Of a stretch of DNA of 64,000 nucleotides, positions 8,083 through 16,074 are shown piece by piece. Position 1 is the first letter of the stretch; each line of letters begins with the position of its first letter. The position numbers were made by a program, and so were the translations under genes. The notes under the pieces were generated by a model that was not told the DNA's origin, made no database searches, and saw only the letters and a program-made list of their open reading frames with translations. This DNA is from Microbulbifer sp. GL-2 (GTDB taxonomy: Bacteria > Pseudomonadota > Gammaproteobacteria > Pseudomonadales > Cellvibrionaceae): NCBI RefSeq assembly GCF_007183175.1, contig NZ_AP019807.1:3096001-3160000 (forward strand), in the 5' to 3' direction.

Positions 8083-11000
8083 ATGCGTGTGCGTAAGCTG
8101 GCACTTGCAGTTGGTCTAGTCGGTGCACTGGGAAGCAACGCGACTCTGGCGCTCGGACTGGGGGAGATCAAACTCAACTCCACCCTTAATCAGCCGCTTA
8201 ATGCGGAAATCGGATTACTGCAAACGCGCGGTTTGGACGATGCGGAGATCAAAGTACGCCTTGCAGGGCCGGATGAGTTCGATCGTGCAGGCGTGGAGCG
8301 TTCCTACCTGCTGACCTCGCTGCGCTTCGATGTGGATTACTCGGGTGCCAAACCGGTTGTTCGCGTAACCAGCCGCGAACCGATACGCGAACCTTTCTTG
8401 AATTTTCTGGTGGAAACCCGCTGGCCCAGTGGGCGCTTGTTGCGCGAGTACACCCTGTTGATGGATCTGCCGGCGTTCTCGCCAAATGCGACTCAGCAAC
8501 CGGTGCGAGCTGCAGAGCGTGAACGTCAACAGGTGCGCCGTGATGCCCCGGTACAGAGACCGGTTCAGCGCCCGGCCCAGCCAGCGCAGCAGCCAGCAGT
8601 ACAGCCCGAAGTTGAGCAGCCCCGTGAAACCCCGGCGGCACAACAGCCCGAACCGGTACGGCGTCAGCCCCAGCGCACCTCCGTTGAGGATAACGGTAGC
8701 AACAGCCAGGTTTACGGCCCTGTTTCCTCCGCTGATACCCTGTGGGAGATCGCATTGGAAAACCGCGCTAGCCGTGAGTTCTCTGTGCAGCAGACCATGC
8801 TGGCAATCCAGCGCCTGAATCCTGAAGCCTTTATTAACGACAATATCAACCTACTGAAAAAGGGTGCGGTATTACGTCTTCCCAGTGCTGATGACCTGCG
8901 CAGTCTGAGCCTCACCGAGGCGATTTCAGAGGTTGCCCAACAGAATAGCTCCTGGCGCCAGCGCAGTGGCGAGGGAGAAGCTGCAACAGGTGCGCCACTG
9001 GACGCGCGCGCAGTGGAGGAAGAGACGGTCGCCAGTGATGTGGTTGAAGGGCGTGTAAGCCTGGCTGCTCCGGGTGATAACGAATCTGTTATTTCCGGTT
9101 CTGGTAGCGGCGCCGAGGACAGCGAGGCACTGGAAGGAGACCTGACAGTTGCCGAGGAAGAGCTGGACAAGTCTCAGCTGGAGAATACCGAGTTGCGCGA
9201 GCGTATCGCCGAACTCGACGAACAGATCGACACCATGGAGACCCTGGTTGAGGTTTCCAGTGAAGAGATGCGAGCGGTACAGGCTGCAGCTGAGCAGTCT
9301 GATCCACTGCTTGATCCCAGTGATATTGATGCAGAACTTGATTCCGCAGCGGATGAAATACTTGCGGTTGATGAGGGGGAGTCTCTCAATAGCGTTGAGC
9401 AGCCAGGGGTAGAAGCTGCAGCAGCGGAGCCTGAGGCGCGGAATCGCGTGGTCTCTGTGCAGACCAAGCCCGAGCCAACCCTGATGGAGAAGCTCGGTGA
9501 TAATGTGCAGCTCATTGGTATAGGTGCCGCTGGCCTGTTGGTTGGTGTATTTGGCTTCTTTACCTGGCGTCGCCGCAAGGCCGAGCAGGAGGCGGAGCAG
9601 CATCTTGAGCGAGAGATGAGTGCCGAACAGGCGCCAATTGAAATTCCCGAAGAATTCTCTGAGCCAGACGAAACCCTGGCTGCTGTCGAGAGCATGGAGG
9701 CGGATGACACCTTCGATCTTGGCGACCTGAGTGATGTGGGTACCGACGACCCTATTTCCGAGGCGGAAATTCACCTGTCCCTGGGACAGTATGAAGAGGC
9801 TGAGAGCAAACTGCTGCAAGGTCTGGAAAAAGATCCGCAGGTGGTGGATGCACGCCTGATGCTGATGGAAGTGTACGCCCATCACCAGGATGTGGAGAAG
9901 TTTGACGAGCACTACTTGCAGCTACTTAGTATCAGTGATGGCCCTGTTGCAGACCGCGCCGCACGCCTGCGAGAAACTATTGCCGGTGCACCTGACTTTG
10001 AAGCACCATCCATGGACTTCTCCAGCGAATCCCTGGAAGCTGCGCAACTGGATGATATCGGTGCAGCTTTGGACCAGGATTTCACCAGTGCTGAACCGTC
10101 AGTGATCCCGGGTGACGCCCTCGATAGTGATACCTCGCTACTCGATGATCTCACCATGGACCTGTCTCTGGACGATGAAAGTACTGCTGGCGATGATGCC
10201 GGGCAGGAGTTGTCCCTGGATCTGGACCTTGACTCGTCTTTCGAGGAACCGGTCCCAGGCGCAGGTAAGGCTGCCGACCTGGATACGGAGTTCAACCTGG
10301 ATGACTTGGATCTCGATAGCGCACTGGATAGTGATACGCAGTTGGCTGTAGCCGGCGAAGTTGAGCCGCAGGCTGATAGCGATCTGAATCTTGATGAACT
10401 CGATTTGGGTGAGCTGGACCTCGGTGACCTTAACCTGGAGTCTGGTGAAACTGGGGCGGATGAAACCTCCACCGCTGCCGAAAATCAGTTGGCGACGGGG
10501 GAGTTGGACCTGGACTCCCTGGAGTTTGAGAGTGCAGGCGCAGCTGTTGAAGCTGCGGTTGCTGAAACCGCTGAATCTAAGACTGGTGGTTCCATTGGTG
10601 GCCTGGACTTTGAGCTGGACCTGTCCATGATGGAGGGTGAGGCCGAGGCGAAATTGGCTGCGGCAGAGTTCCCGCTTGAAGAGCCAGCTGAGAATTTAGG
10701 ACAGGACCTAAGTCTCGAGTCTATTGATATGGACCTCGTTGACCTGGAGAGTTCGGAAACTGGCAGCGAAGGTGACTTATCCCTCGAAGAGTTTTCTGAC
10801 GATGACCTGGAGATGCTTGGCGGAGAACTGGATTCCGGGCTGGATCTCGACAGCATCAGCCTCGACGATATCACAGGTGATCTTTCCTCTGCCGATGAAC
10901 TGGCACTGGAGTCTGAGGTAGCTCCGACTGAGCAGGCCAAGCCGTCTGGTACTGGCGAGCTATCTCTGGAGGCGGACCTGGAGCTCGATATGGCCTCCCT

Positions 11001-11421
11001 TGAAGCCGATGGTGAAGACTTGTCTCTGGGAGAGGAATCTATCGAGGAAGAGTTCTCCCTTGAAGATGAGCTGGCCCTGATTGACGAGTCTACCGATGGT
11101 GACCTTAGTCTCGAAACCGGTTTGGGGCTCAGTGAAGAAGGCGTTGCGGAAGCGCCGGAGCAGCTTGAGGCGGTGGTTGAGAAAGAGCAGGGTACTGAAA
11201 CTGAGTTTGCCGATCTTGATTTTAATTTGGAAAGTGACCTCAACTCGGAGCTGAGCCTGCTCGAAGGTGGTGACGAAATGGGTACCAAGCTGGAGCTGGC
11301 CCAGGCTTACTTGGATATGGGTGACAAAGAGGGTGCCAAAGATATCCTCAAGGAGGTGGCCCAGGATGGTGGCAGCGAGCACAAGAATCGCGCCGAGGAA
11401 ATGCTGGAGCGCATGGTGTAA
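8083..11421 (+). CDS. fimV: FimV polar hub / type IV pilus assembly protein
   Basis: A 1112-residue FimV, the inner-membrane and peptidoglycan-binding hub needed for type IV pilus assembly, twitching and polar organisation. It has a signal peptide (residues 1-23), the FimV N-terminal domain (about 24-135), a proline/glutamine-rich linker, a LysM-like domain (about 207-275), a coiled coil (about 360-392), one membrane span (about 477-495, followed by W-R-R-R-K), a TPR-like segment (about 560-620), a very acidic L-D-L-D/E-rich stretch (about 650-1055) and the conserved C-terminal FimV helix pair (T-K-L-E-L-A-Q-A-Y-L-D-M near 1067). The upstream 197 bases hold no gene. A strong terminator follows. 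Confidence 0.95.
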   Translation: MRVRKLALAVGLVGALGSNATLALGLGEIKLNSTLNQPLNAEIGLLQTRGLDDAEIKVRLAGPDEFDRAGVERSYLLTSLRFDVDYSGAKPVVRVTSREPIREPFLNFLVETRWPSGRLLREYTLLMDLPAFSPNATQQPVRAAERERQQVRRDAPVQRPVQRPAQPAQQPAVQPEVEQPRETPAAQQPEPVRRQPQRTSVEDNGSNSQVYGPVSSADTLWEIALENRASREFSVQQTMLAIQRLNPEAFINDNINLLKKGAVLRLPSADDLRSLSLTEAISEVAQQNSSWRQRSGEGEAATGAPLDARAVEEETVASDVVEGRVSLAAPGDNESVISGSGSGAEDSEALEGDLTVAEEELDKSQLENTELRERIAELDEQIDTMETLVEVSSEEMRAVQAAAEQSDPLLDPSDIDAELDSAADEILAVDEGESLNSVEQPGVEAAAAEPEARNRVVSVQTKPEPTLMEKLGDNVQLIGIGAAGLLVGVFGFFTWRRRKAEQEAEQHLEREMSAEQAPIEIPEEFSEPDETLAAVESMEADDTFDLGDLSDVGTDDPISEAEIHLSLGQYEEAESKLLQGLEKDPQVVDARLMLMEVYAHHQDVEKFDEHYLQLLSISDGPVADRAARLRETIAGAPDFEAPSMDFSSESLEAAQLDDIGAALDQDFTSAEPSVIPGDALDSDTSLLDDLTMDLSLDDESTAGDDAGQELSLDLDLDSSFEEPVPGAGKAADLDTEFNLDDLDLDSALDSDTQLAVAGEVEPQADSDLNLDELDLGELDLGDLNLESGETGADETSTAAENQLATGELDLDSLEFESAGAAVEAAVAETAESKTGGSIGGLDFELDLSMMEGEAEAKLAAAEFPLEEPAENLGQDLSLESIDMDLVDLESSETGSEGDLSLEEFSDDDLEMLGGELDSGLDLDSISLDDITGDLSSADELALESEVAPTEQAKPSGTGELSLEADLELDMASLEADGEDLSLGEESIEEEFSLEDELALIDESTDGDLSLETGLGLSEEGVAEAPEQLEAVVEKEQGTETEFADLDFNLESDLNSELSLLEGGDEMGTKLELAQAYLDMGDKEGAKDILKEVAQDGGSEHKNRAEEMLERMV

Positions 11422-11442
11422 ATTTTCATTGCATCGCACCTG

Positions 11443-11474
11443 AAAAAACCTCGCACTGGCTGCGAGGTTTTTTT
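11443..11474 (+). terminator. Intrinsic terminator after fimV
   Basis: AAAAAACCTCGCA and TGCGAGGTTTTTTT flank the short loop CTGGC. The 9-bp GC-containing stem ends in an eight-base T-run on the plus strand, 21 bases after the fimV stop. Confidence 0.92.
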
Positions 11475-11576
11475 ATTTGGCCAGGGAGCTTTCCAAGCGC
11501 CTGGCAGGGGCACTGAATTTGTTGGATTCTGCCGCCGCTCTGGATCGAGGGTGGGGTAACAAGTGGTATTTCCGAT

Positions 11577-12470
11577 ATGACGCAGGTAAAAGAGCGCGAG
11601 TATATCTACAAGGCTAACGGGGAGGTCCCCCCAGGGAAACAGCTGCCCGAGGGATTACGTCGCATTGCCCTAGGGGTCGAATATTGTGGAGCGCGACTGC
11701 ATGGATTCCAGAAACAGAAGACGGCGGCAGAAACTGTGCAGGCCCATCTGGAACGGGCCCTTTCCACTATTGCCGCTGAGTCTGTCACGCTGGTCTGTGC
11801 CGGGCGTACCGATGCGGGTGTTCACGCCACTAACCAGGTAATTCACTTTGATACTCGCGCGCAGCGTCCAGGGCGGGCCTGGGTGCAGGGAGTGAATACC
11901 AAGCTTCCAGATGTGGTGCGGGTACACTGGGCCCGTGAGATGCCCGCCCAATTCCATGCGCGCTTCTCCGCCTATGCGCGCAGCTATCGGTATTTGATTC
12001 ACAGTGCGCCGACTCGCTCTGCCCACAGCGCTGCGGAAGTAACCTGGACCCAGCATCCACTGGACCTCAATGCCATGCGTGAAGGTGCAAACTACTTGCT
12101 CGGTCGTCACGACTTCACCAGCTTCCGCGCCTCCCAGTGTCAGGCCAAGAGCCCGGTGCGGGAAATTACCCGTCTAGATATTGCCCGTGTTGGGGCGTTG
12201 ATCGTGCTCGAGATAAGTGCCAACGCCTTTCTTCACCACATGGTACGTAATATTACTGGAGTACTGATGGCGGTAGGGCGTGCAGAGCGTGCGCCGGGGT
12301 GGGTGAAGGAGGTGTTGGACCAGCGCGACCGCTCTGCCGGCGGCGTTACGGCACCGCCATTCGGCCTCTACTTGGTAGACGTGCAATACTCTCAGGAGTT
12401 CCAGCTGCCCCAATGCGAACCGGGGCCGCTATTGGTATCTCAGCCTCTTGGCCGGTTGCCTGTGCCATGA
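11577..12470 (+). CDS. truA: tRNA pseudouridine(38-40) synthase
   Basis: A 297-residue TruA, which isomerises uridines 38-40 in the tRNA anticodon arm. The catalytic aspartate is Asp79 in the C-A-G-R-T-D-A-G-V-H-A motif. The core begins at about residue 28 (R-I-A-L-G-V-E-Y-C-G); the roughly 25-residue N-terminal extension and a C-terminal tail are variable in the family. The start ATG at 11577 has no good ribosome-binding site, so an internal start is possible. It lies between fimV and trpF, as in Pseudomonas. Confidence 0.94.
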   Translation: MTQVKEREYIYKANGEVPPGKQLPEGLRRIALGVEYCGARLHGFQKQKTAAETVQAHLERALSTIAAESVTLVCAGRTDAGVHATNQVIHFDTRAQRPGRAWVQGVNTKLPDVVRVHWAREMPAQFHARFSAYARSYRYLIHSAPTRSAHSAAEVTWTQHPLDLNAMREGANYLLGRHDFTSFRASQCQAKSPVREITRLDIARVGALIVLEISANAFLHHMVRNITGVLMAVGRAERAPGWVKEVLDQRDRSAGGVTAPPFGLYLVDVQYSQEFQLPQCEPGPLLVSQPLGRLPVP

Positions 12471-12598
12471 CTGGAGCTTCTATGTTTAAAGTGACTCGTA
12501 CCTAGCAGGATGGCACGCGTTCCACACCCTGCACCAATCTGCTAGTATCTTGAGCTCCCTCATTTTTGTTGGCCGCTCGGCTAGTTTCAGGTTAAGCG

Positions 12599-13210
12599 AT
12601 GCAAGTGAAGATTTGCGGCATCACCCGTATAGAAGATGCCCTTATGGCTGTTGATGTCGGTGCAGATGCGCTGGGTCTGGTGTTTTACAAAGCGAGTTCA
12701 CGTTATATCGATCCGCGGGCAGCCGTAGATATTGCCGCTGCGATTCCACCATTTGTTACCCTAACCGGCCTGTTTGTAGATGCTGCGCAGAGCGAAGTTG
12801 ACCAGGTTTTGGAGCTTGTGCCTCTCAACCTCCTACAGTTTCATGGTGAGGAGGGCGCGCGTTATTGTGAGCAATTCCGGCGGCCTTATATCAAAGCCCT
12901 GCGTATGAAAGACGGTCTGGATGTGATTGCGGCAATGGCGGAGCATCCGAAGTCGCGGGGTTTCCTCCTGGATGCCTATCGCCCCGGAGTGCCAGGTGGT
13001 ACCGGAGAGACCTTTGATTGGGACAGGGTGCCACAAAATAGCGATCGCCCCATTGTTTTGGCAGGGGGGCTGACTCCAGATAATGTAGCCAGCGCTATCC
13101 AAGCTGCGTGCCCCCATGGTGTGGACGTAAGTGGTGGTGTGGAGCAGGCACCGGGCCTTAAAGATTCGAAAAAAGTAACGGCTTTTATTCGCGCAGCCAA
13201 GGGCGGCTAG
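12599..13210 (+). CDS. trpF: Phosphoribosylanthranilate isomerase
   Basis: A 203-residue TrpF, a TIM barrel that performs the Amadori rearrangement of phosphoribosylanthranilate in tryptophan synthesis. The general-base cysteine is Cys6 in the K-I-C-G-I-T-R motif, and the L-D-A-Y-x-P-G-V-P-G-G-T-G phosphate region (about 122-134) and A-G-G-L-T-P-D-N-V motif (about 154-162) are present. It is separated from trpB by about 576 bases holding the 134-bp repeat array. Confidence 0.97.
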   Translation: MQVKICGITRIEDALMAVDVGADALGLVFYKASSRYIDPRAAVDIAAAIPPFVTLTGLFVDAAQSEVDQVLELVPLNLLQFHGEEGARYCEQFRRPYIKALRMKDGLDVIAAMAEHPKSRGFLLDAYRPGVPGGTGETFDWDRVPQNSDRPIVLAGGLTPDNVASAIQAACPHGVDVSGGVEQAPGLKDSKKVTAFIRAAKGG

Positions 13211-13352
13211 CCTGACTACGGAAAATGAAAAGGGCTGCTTGCCGGCTAGGCCGGCGCGAACCTGAAGGTACCAGCAGATCCATGCATCTGCGCCGGTATT
13301 TTCAGGTGATATTTAAATAGTGCAGGACGAACTATTTAAATTCAGACAATAG

Positions 13353-13372
13353 ACGGCACAAGGACGTGCCGT
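13353..13372 (+). promoter_or_regulatory. CsrA/RsmA-like hairpin site, repeat unit 1
   Basis: ACGGCAC and GTGCCGT form a perfect 7-bp stem around the hexaloop AAGGAC. The sequence CAAGGACG, with the loop closed by C-G, matches the CsrA/RsmA consensus CANGGANG presented in a hairpin loop. Match seen in sequence; binding is inference and depends on transcription of the plus strand. Confidence 0.5.
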
Positions 13373-13486
13373 TCGCCGGCTAGGCCGGCGCGAACCTGAA
13401 GATACCAGCAGATCCATGCATCTGCGCCAGTATTTTCAGGTGACGTTTAAATGGTTCAGGACGAACTATTTAAATTCAGACAACAG

Positions 13487-13506
13487 ACGGCACAAGGATG
13501 TGCCGT
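13487..13506 (+). promoter_or_regulatory. CsrA/RsmA-like hairpin site, repeat unit 2
   Basis: Same 7-bp stem as in unit 1 with the loop AAGGAT. ACAAGGATGT here is identical to the core of the in-vitro selected CsrA consensus (ACARGGAUGU). Binding is inference. Confidence 0.5.
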
Positions 13507-13620
13507 TCGCCGGCTAGGCCGGCGCGAACCTGTAGATACCAGCAGATCCATGCATCTGCGCCGGTATTTTCAGGTGACATTTAAATAGTGCAGGACGAAC
13601 TATTTAAATTCAGACAATAG

Positions 13621-13640
13621 ACGGCACAAGGACGTGCCGT
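13621..13640 (+). promoter_or_regulatory. CsrA/RsmA-like hairpin site, repeat unit 3
   Basis: Perfect ACGGCAC/GTGCCGT stem with the loop AAGGAC, identical to unit 1. Unit 4 is truncated before this hairpin. Confidence 0.5.
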
Positions 13641-13786
13641 TCGCCGGCTGTGCCGGCGCGAACCTGAAGATACCAGCAGATCCATGCATCTGCGCCAGTA
13701 TTTTCAGGTGACGTTTAAATGGTTCAGGGCGAACTATTTAAACATTAGGTAAATAGCCAAAAAGAAATCCTTGTGATCGACGGAGT

Positions 13787-15010
13787 ATGAGTGTGAGTAA
13801 GCCAGGTGCTATCGATTTTTCCACCTTCCCGGATGCCAGTGGGCACTTCGGTCCGTACGGCGGTCGCTTTGTATCGGAGACGCTGATCAGCGCACTGGAT
13901 GAACTGCAGGCAATGTATAGCCGCCTGAAGGATGATCCGGATTTTGTCGCTGCTTTTGACTACGATCTTGCGCACTATGTCGGACGACCATCCCCCCTGT
14001 ATCTTGCAGAACGCCTGACAGAGCAGGGTGGTGGAGCACGTATCTGGCTTAAGCGAGAAGACCTTAATCACACCGGTGCGCACAAGGTAAATAATACTGT
14101 TGGCCAAGCGCTGCTTGCCAAACACAGTGGTAAGACTCGTGTGATTGCCGAGACGGGCGCGGGCCAGCACGGCGTCGCCACGGCGACTGTAGCCGCGCGC
14201 CTGGGATTGGAGTGTACCGTCTACATGGGGGCTGAGGATGTTAAGCGCCAATCTCCCAATGTTTACCGTATGAAACTGCTGGGTGCCGAAGTGGTACCTG
14301 TGGAATCTGGCTCCAAGACCCTGAAGGATGCCATGAATGAGGCGATGCGCGATTGGGTTACCAATGTAGATAACACCTTCTACATTATTGGCACTGTAGC
14401 TGGGCCCCACCCCTATCCGCAGTTGGTGCGTGATTTTAATTCGATTATTGGCCGCGAGGCGCGTCGCCAGAGCCTGGAGCTGTTTGGTCAGTTACCTGAT
14501 GCCCTGGTAGCTTGTGTCGGTGGTGGCTCTAATGCCATTGGTTTGTTCCACGCCTTCCTCAATGATGCCGATGTGAAAATGTTTGGTGTCGAGGCTGGTG
14601 GCGAAGGCCTGGCTTCAGGCAAACATGCTGCTCCGCTAAATGATGGTATCCCCGGTGTGTTACACGGCAACCGAACTTACCTTATGGAAGATGAGGACGG
14701 CCAGATTATCGAGACCCATTCGGTGTCTGCGGGCCTCGACTATCCGGGAGTGGGCCCGGAGCACGCCTGGCTTAAAGATGTCGGCCGGGTTGACTATGTT
14801 ACTGCTGACGATAAGGAAGCGCTCGATGCCTTCCGTCGTCTCACCCGTACTGAAGGCATTCTGCCTGCACTGGAATCCAGTCATGCGGTTGCCTATGCAT
14901 TGAAGCTGGCCGCCAGTATGCAACCAGAGCAGAATATCGTTGTGAATCTCTCCGGCCGCGGTGACAAGGACATTTTCACTGTCGCCGCTATTGACGGCAT
15001 TGAAGTTTAG
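13787..15010 (+). CDS. trpB: Tryptophan synthase beta subunit
   Basis: A 407-residue TrpB, the PLP enzyme that condenses indole with serine. The PLP lysine is Lys100 in N-H-T-G-A-H-K-V-N-N, and the phosphate-binding loop G-G-G-S-N-A-I-G (about 244-251) and E-S-x-H-A region (about 364-368) are present. The start ATG at 13787 follows a CGGAG sequence. It is followed by trpA 94 bases later; the hairpin array lies directly upstream, so its mRNA 5' end may contain it. Confidence 0.98.
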   Translation: MSVSKPGAIDFSTFPDASGHFGPYGGRFVSETLISALDELQAMYSRLKDDPDFVAAFDYDLAHYVGRPSPLYLAERLTEQGGGARIWLKREDLNHTGAHKVNNTVGQALLAKHSGKTRVIAETGAGQHGVATATVAARLGLECTVYMGAEDVKRQSPNVYRMKLLGAEVVPVESGSKTLKDAMNEAMRDWVTNVDNTFYIIGTVAGPHPYPQLVRDFNSIIGREARRQSLELFGQLPDALVACVGGGSNAIGLFHAFLNDADVKMFGVEAGGEGLASGKHAAPLNDGIPGVLHGNRTYLMEDEDGQIIETHSVSAGLDYPGVGPEHAWLKDVGRVDYVTADDKEALDAFRRLTRTEGILPALESSHAVAYALKLAASMQPEQNIVVNLSGRGDKDIFTVAAIDGIEV

Positions 15011-15104
15011 TTTGTCGTTACTCGCCGATGGCAGCGGGCACACAGCACCAAAATACTGATCAAGTGAGCTGGCGACAGGCCAGAAGTAGCTCAGGGAACA
15101 CACA

Positions 15105-15914
15105 GTGACAGAACAAAACAGAATTGATCGCCGCTTTGCCAGATTGCGCGGTGAGGGCCGTAAAGCTCTGGTAACTTATATTGTTGCCGGTGATGGTGGC
15201 CTGGAAAATACCGTACCGTTAATGCACCAGCTGGTGGCTGGCGGAGCGGATGTTATTGAGTTAGGGGTACCATTTTCTGACCCAATGGCAGAGGGGCCGG
15301 TTATCCAGAAGGGGCATGAGCGTGCCCTGGCCAATGGTGCCTCTCTACGCAAGTGCCTCGCCCTTGTGCAAGAGTTCCGCCAGGCAGATGAGGAAACCCC
15401 GGTGATTCTGATGGGCTATGCCAATCCGATCCAGCGTATGGGGGAGCGGGAGTTCGCCGATGCCGCGAGTGAAGCGGGTGTAGATGGTGCCCTGACGGTG
15501 GACTTGCCGGCTGAGGAGGCGGGTTCCCTCAGTACCCTGTTGGCGGAACGCAACCTGCGCAATATCTTTCTGCTGACCCCCACTACCACTGAGGAGCGGA
15601 TTCGCGAGATAACAGGCCTGGCCAGTGGTTTTGTTTACTACGTATCCCTTAAAGGAGTGACCGGCGCCGGCCACCTGGATCTGGATTCAGTGCGCAATAA
15701 CCTGGAGCATATTCGCCACTTCACTGATCTGCCCCTGTGTGTGGGCTTCGGTATCAAGGATGGAGCCTCTGCGCGCTCTGTGAGTGCCCATGGAGATGGC
15801 GCGGTAGTGGGCAGTGTGCTGGTATCGGCTGTGAGCGAGGCATCGGACCTGGCGGCGGCTAAGGAGAGGGTTGGGTCGATCGTCAGTGAGATGCGTAAGG
15901 CCCTGGACCGGTAA
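15105..15914 (+). CDS. trpA: Tryptophan synthase alpha subunit
   Basis: A 269-residue TrpA, which cleaves indole-3-glycerol phosphate and channels indole to TrpB. The catalytic glutamate (E49 in E. coli) is present in V-I-E-L-G-V-P-F. The second catalytic residue, Asp60 of E. coli in the S-D-P-L-A-D-G-P loop, is read here as Glu (S-D-P-M-A-E-G-P), a conservative but notable change. The phosphate loop G-F-G-I-K is present. The start is GTG at 15105, preceded by AGGGA. Confidence 0.97.
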   Translation: MTEQNRIDRRFARLRGEGRKALVTYIVAGDGGLENTVPLMHQLVAGGADVIELGVPFSDPMAEGPVIQKGHERALANGASLRKCLALVQEFRQADEETPVILMGYANPIQRMGEREFADAASEAGVDGALTVDLPAEEAGSLSTLLAERNLRNIFLLTPTTTEERIREITGLASGFVYYVSLKGVTGAGHLDLDSVRNNLEHIRHFTDLPLCVGFGIKDGASARSVSAHGDGAVVGSVLVSAVSEASDLAAAKERVGSIVSEMRKALDR

Positions 15915-16074
15915 AACTGGTCTTGTGCTCAGGTGCGAAGCTGGCCAGAAAGCCAAAAATAGCGGCTGATCTGGCCGGGTTTGATGTTCTGCTTAGTGTT
16001 TTAATTCGTAGCCTGAAACTCAACGGTCGGTAAAATGAGCCGGCCTACTGAAAGCATCCGGATTTGGAAACGAG

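Larger units (their letters stand above)
13241..13746 (+). repeat. Tandem array, 3.8 copies of a 134-bp multi-hairpin unit
   Basis: Units begin at 13241, 13375, 13509 and 13643 with GCCGGC, an exact 134-bp period; the last copy stops after its third hairpin. Each unit folds into four stem-loops: GCCGGC-TAG-GCCGGC; a long CCTGAA...TTCAGG hairpin containing GCAGAT/ATCTGC; ATTTAAATAGT/ACTATTTAAAT around AGGAC; and ACGGCAC/GTGCCGT around AAGGAC or AAGGAT. Units 1 and 3 share variants, as do 2 and 4, so the array grew by doubling a two-unit block. No open reading frame of interest spans it. It fills the trpF-trpB gap. It could be a transcribed CsrA/RsmA-binding RNA or an extragenic palindromic repeat family. 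Confidence 0.95.

Noticed and set aside
8926..9912. Long minus-strand frame inside fimV
   Set aside because: Shadow of the biased acidic codons of fimV; no ribosome-binding site and no family pattern.
10485..11288. Serine-rich minus-strand frame inside fimV
   Set aside because: Composition is the complement of GAG/GAC/CTG-rich codons; fimV is certain on the plus strand.
13241..13746. The repeats as a CRISPR array
   Set aside because: Unit is 134 bp, copies are directly adjacent with no variable spacers, and no cas genes are near.
13211..13786. Classical trp attenuator upstream of trpB
   Set aside because: No leader peptide rich in Trp codons and no terminator/antiterminator pair with T-run was found.
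13745..14410. 221-residue minus-strand frame opposite trpB
   Set aside because: trpB is unmistakable on the plus strand; the opposite frame has no motifs.
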